Positions 61,501 to 64,000 of a stretch of 64,000 bases of DNA are shown piece after piece; position 1 is the first letter of the stretch; every line of letters starts with the position of its first letter. The DNA is from Tubiluchus corallicola. Taxonomy: Eukaryota > Priapulida > Priapulimorpha > Priapulimorphida > Tubiluchidae. The stretch is from contig JAQGDQ010001074.1 of assembly GCA_030141605.1 (NCBI GenBank), positions 1-64,000 on the forward strand, given 5' to 3'. The translations under genes and the position numbers were made by a program. Below the pieces are notes generated by a model. It was not told the origin of the DNA. It saw only the letters and a list, made by a program, of their open reading frames with translations, and searched no databases.

Positions 61501-62659
61501 TTCTGGTAAACATTAGCGATACGTTCACTTTTTGTTTACTTTGAAAACCAAACGTTCACTGACTCCTTTCGTTACTTAAACTTATAAAACGCTTCCTGAT
61601 TTGATTTTATTTTATTTCAGATACCGATTAAAAAATACTATATGATGATTTTAGATGCTTTTGTGAAGCATCTTTGAATATGTACTATATTTTTGTAAAG
61701 TTTCGTGACGATCAGTTGCGAATTGGCTCAGGCTTGGGCTTTTTTGGAATTTGACGTTGTCACCGCCATCTTGAAATCATCTTGATGTTGATGCGGGATT
61801 GGTTCGAGTATAAACCTATAAAGCTTCCTGACAAGCTTCTCTGCCACGAATTGCGGAGCTTTACGATTTTTTAAAAACGACGCTATCGCCGCCACTTTGA
61901 ATTCAAAATTGCGGGTCAAAAATCCAACTCGTCAGTCGATGCGAAATTTCTTCCGGTATAATTGTGTCATGTTGTCTATAGATTTTGACACAAAACAAAA
62001 TAATAATTCTATAATAATAATAATAATAAAGTTGCTGTTTTATGTGCATTACAGTCATCTATGAGAAATATAATAATAATAATAATAATTATTATTATTA
62101 TTGACTGTAAAGATGACTGTAAAGCACATAAAACAGCAACCCAGTGCTGCGGCTTTGTTTTGTTTATGGAAATTACGTTGCTAGAGTACTGTGATTATGA
62201 GTATAGGGTTAAAAATTGATAAGAATAGAATACCCTCCTACAGAGGACATTAGCTAAGACATCAAAGAAAAGTTAGTTTTGGTAGTGTACATTGTCACAA
62301 CTTGCATGGACTGTCAGATAAACAACTGTATCTGATAGCCATTGGGGCTGCGTAGACATAAACAATGTTTTGACCTATGTCTTTGTTGATTAAGCTTAAT
62401 TACATTATAAAGGTACAAAAATCCAATAAGTGTGCTTTCTTTGCTTTAGGTTCTGGAAGAAAAACGCAGAGGTAATAGAAAAGCAGCGAGTGACGCATCA
62501 GAGGGCGCATTTTATTTGAATCTCTGGGTAATGGGTATAACTGTTGGCACTGTGGTTATTGCAGGAATAGTATTTGGTTGGTTCATTTTCGCCAAGTGTT
62601 ATGTTACGAGAACTGGGATAAAAGTATGTCGAGCGCTACATTTTCCCAGTGCTTATTAA
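58523..62659 (+). CDS. CD225/dispanin-family two-pass membrane protein
   Basis: Exons 58523-58904, 59547-59608, 59939-60076 and 62450-62659 join in phase to 263 aa. The N-terminal half is Pro/Gln/Asn-rich and low in complexity (PQRQPSAPPLEPNDEQN, HHQPSYYGNYYGAT), as in proline-rich transmembrane or dispanin proteins. The C-terminal half has the CD225 layout: DPQSWLGLSICLSIVTLFFS, then LLPLSIGAIVLSCKVLEEKR (first hydrophobic segment and conserved cytosolic loop), then SDASEGAFYLNLWVMG and a second hydrophobic segment (TVVIAGIVFGWFIFAKC). IFITM-type and neuronal PRRT/SynDIG-type proteins share this fold and modulate membrane fusion or receptor trafficking; which applies here is not determined. 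The stop is at 62657. A gtatgt donor at about 62623 could allow a different C terminus. Confidence 0.82.
60590..61170 (+). repeat. Degenerate tandem array, about 150-bp unit, in CD225 intron 3
   Basis: About four diverged units carry the same phrase order: 'tttgaattcaa', 'atggcggcgata'-like, 'aagctccgc.aattcg', 'gaaactttgcagaaatata', 'tttcgcatcaatcgacg'. Units begin near 60594, 60735, 60885 and 61020. A 63-codon frame at 60871 arises from the unit sequence and is probably not a gene. Confidence 0.7.
60832..61959. repeat. Large inverted repeat, about 275-bp arms with about 580-bp spacer
   Basis: Arm 1 (about 60832-61107) is part of the about 150-bp tandem array. Arm 2 (about 61684-61959) is its near-identical reverse complement, and the same 63-residue translation appears on opposite strands at 60871-61062 and 61728-61919. 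Only a few mismatches are seen, near the outer ends. Confidence 0.9.
62032..62140. repeat. Perfect-stem hairpin with (AAT)n loop
   Basis: 62032-62061 reads gttgctgttttatgtgcatt then 'acagtcatct'. 62111-62140 is its reverse complement with one mismatch. The loop is an aat/att triplet run. A (ataata)n tract abuts the left arm. It resembles a small MITE or foldback in CD225 intron 3. Confidence 0.85.
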
Positions 62660-62920
62660 AATGGACCCAACATACTTATCAAGAATTTTTTGCTCCCAAT
62701 GAAGTGGACCGAAATTTTACATGATGCTAAAAAGCAGCTAAAGTTTTAATTAAGTTGAAAGTGACTATTGTCATGCTCCAAATGTTACTATAATACAGCA
62801 AATGTATTCACATTCAAATTTGTCTAGTTTATTACCTAGTAATATACATTTAATTTTAGTGATTTTGTGGTTTCTTTAGGTAGCAACCGATTCTTATCAA
62901 ATCGGGCACATAACATTTCA

Positions 62921-62938
62921 ATAAAAACATGCAATAAA
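62921..62938 (+). promoter_or_regulatory. Likely poly(A) signals of the CD225 gene
   Basis: Two AATAAA hexamers in 'caataaaaacatgcaataaa', about 265-280 bases after the stop. Confidence 0.55.
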
Positions 62939-63156
62939 TAACTATCAACTAACTATAAAAGAGAATCTGAAAAGTTTTGTTCTTCCTCTAAGATTTGAAC
63001 ACAGGTCTTTTGCATTACAGATAATTTTGTTAGTCATTATGTATAAAACAAAGAAACTTCACTTTTTTGGAATCAATAGAGGTTTAGAAGCATTTGAGCT
63101 TAACACGTCGTAAATACAAAATAAATAACAAATTTAATAACTCTTAAAAATACATC

Positions 63157-63163
63157 TTTATTA
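63157..63163 (-). promoter_or_regulatory. Likely poly(A) signal of the minus-strand gene
   Basis: TTTATT on the plus strand (AATAAA on minus) about 300 bases past the minus-strand stop at 63462. Together with the CD225 signals it defines a convergent gene pair with about 220 bp between 3' ends. Confidence 0.4.
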
Positions 63164-63461
63164 AACATGATGCATGCTAGTAGGGTTAATACTGATTTAC
63201 ATAATTACACTTACAAAAGTAAGAAGAACCTTATGGAAGCCACATGATTTTGCTTTACTAATAAAAATTATCTAAAACTCCTAGGATTAATTTTTAATCA
63301 AAAAAAACTTTAGGATCTCGTGATATCAAAAATGTTATCAAGGCATCAAAAGCACTATATCTTAGGACAAAGAGCTTTTGTTTTTTATCAGAATAAATAT
63401 TGAAACTACAAGGCAGTACAACAACAAGATTTATGATCGTTACAAAAATACTGGCTTACAT

Positions 63462-63669
63462 CTATAGGATATCAGCATTATCGTGCAACATATGAGCAGC
63501 AGACTGTATACTGTGTATAACAGATGCTACATATTTGCCCAGGTCTGTTCTTAATTTTTCAACCGTGTCCTGGTCACTGGCATTTGCAATTTCGTAAAGG
63601 AGATCGACGACACCCGGAAAGCGTGAGCCAGAGTAGGTGTCATGAGCGCTTGGTGCATATATCAGGTGC
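63462..63669 (-). CDS. Last exon of an unrecognised minus-strand gene
   Basis: On the minus strand 'ttttttttctgcag' precedes a 208-nt exon starting with the third base of a codon. It encodes HLIYAPSAHDTYSGSRFPGV, then VDLLYEIANASDQDTVEKLR and a helical C terminus ending HMLHDNADIL before TAG. I do not recognise the family. The composition (helical, charged, no low complexity) and the clean acceptor with a long pyrimidine tract make a real exon likely. Upstream exons would lie beyond 63690 and probably outside the window. Continuing the open frame into the intron is less likely. Confidence 0.5.
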
Positions 63670-64000
63670 CTGCAGAAAAAAAACCCTAAAAAGACTAAAA
63701 ATTTGGACTGAAATTTCATTTTTATCACTGTTAATTAAGTTTCTGAATTGATGTTTGGTCCATAAATATTTCACTAAGGATTTTTCTTAATTTAAGTTCA
63801 CTTTCTAGATAAAAAAGGAAATGACAAAAATCCAGATGCAAATTAATTCTGACAGCATTCTTATAAACATCCTGAGTACGAAGTCTGCCCTTTTTAACCA
63901 CTTAAAGTCAAACAATCTCAGCAAACTGACAGCATGACCGGGTGACTATGATCAGTGTGAATAGACTATAAAATGTTACTTCTGAGGTCAAGTTAAATTT

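Noticed and set aside
1-64000. CRISPR array, prophage or bacterial defence system
   Set aside because: Spliced metazoan genes dominate. No regularly spaced repeat-spacer array and no bacterial-type gene cluster was seen.

Overview
This window is AT-rich nuclear DNA from an animal. Its genes have introns of up to about 9 kb with GT..AG borders, metazoan-specific protein families, decayed non-LTR retrotransposons, MITE-like repeats and many microsatellites. I found no rRNA, intact tRNA, CRISPR or bacterial-type operon. The species cannot be fixed from sequence alone. An invertebrate such as a tunicate or another marine animal is a low-confidence guess, based on the gene mix and base composition.

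Layout, left to right. (1) About 4.4-7.3 kb: the last two coding exons of a neuroglobin-like globin gene, with both heme-pocket histidines; its first coding exon was not found. A LINE fragment lies in the intron. (2) About 7.3-13.1 kb: no gene; a MITE, a terminal-inverted-repeat element and a 405/415-bp tandem duplication. (3) 13.2-17.9 kb and 22.6-36.3 kb: two same-strand paralogous genes for type II membrane TNF-superfamily ligands resembling ectodysplasin. They share exon structure, intron phases and about 150 bp of proximal promoter. The first carries a likely 1-nt frameshift in exon 1 that an upstream splice donor would bypass. The second has a candidate optional 111-nt exon inside the TNF domain. 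(4) 38.3-53.3 kb: an eight-exon gene for a small secreted protein with a signal peptide, one ZP-N-like module and one EGF-like module. It contains a duplicated mini-exon of which only one copy keeps frame. LINE fragments and a 243-bp direct repeat lie in its long second intron. (5) 54.5-57.4 kb: a two-exon p24/TMED cargo-receptor gene with an unusual C-terminal tail, followed by a partial pseudogene copy of its own 3' end. (6) 58.5-62.9 kb: a four-exon CD225/dispanin-type two-pass membrane protein gene, whose third intron holds an inverted pair of repeat arms. (7) 63.1-63.7 kb: the last exon of an unrecognised minus-strand gene, converging on the CD225 gene.

The genes do not form a pathway. 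The TNF-like pair is a local tandem duplication; the others are unrelated neighbours. Exon models were built by hand from ORF continuity, splice consensus and phase matching. The complete models sum to whole codons: TNF-like 1, 277 aa with the bypass donor; TNF-like 2, 327 or 364 aa; ZP-EGF, 242 aa; TMED, 250 aa; CD225, 263 aa.
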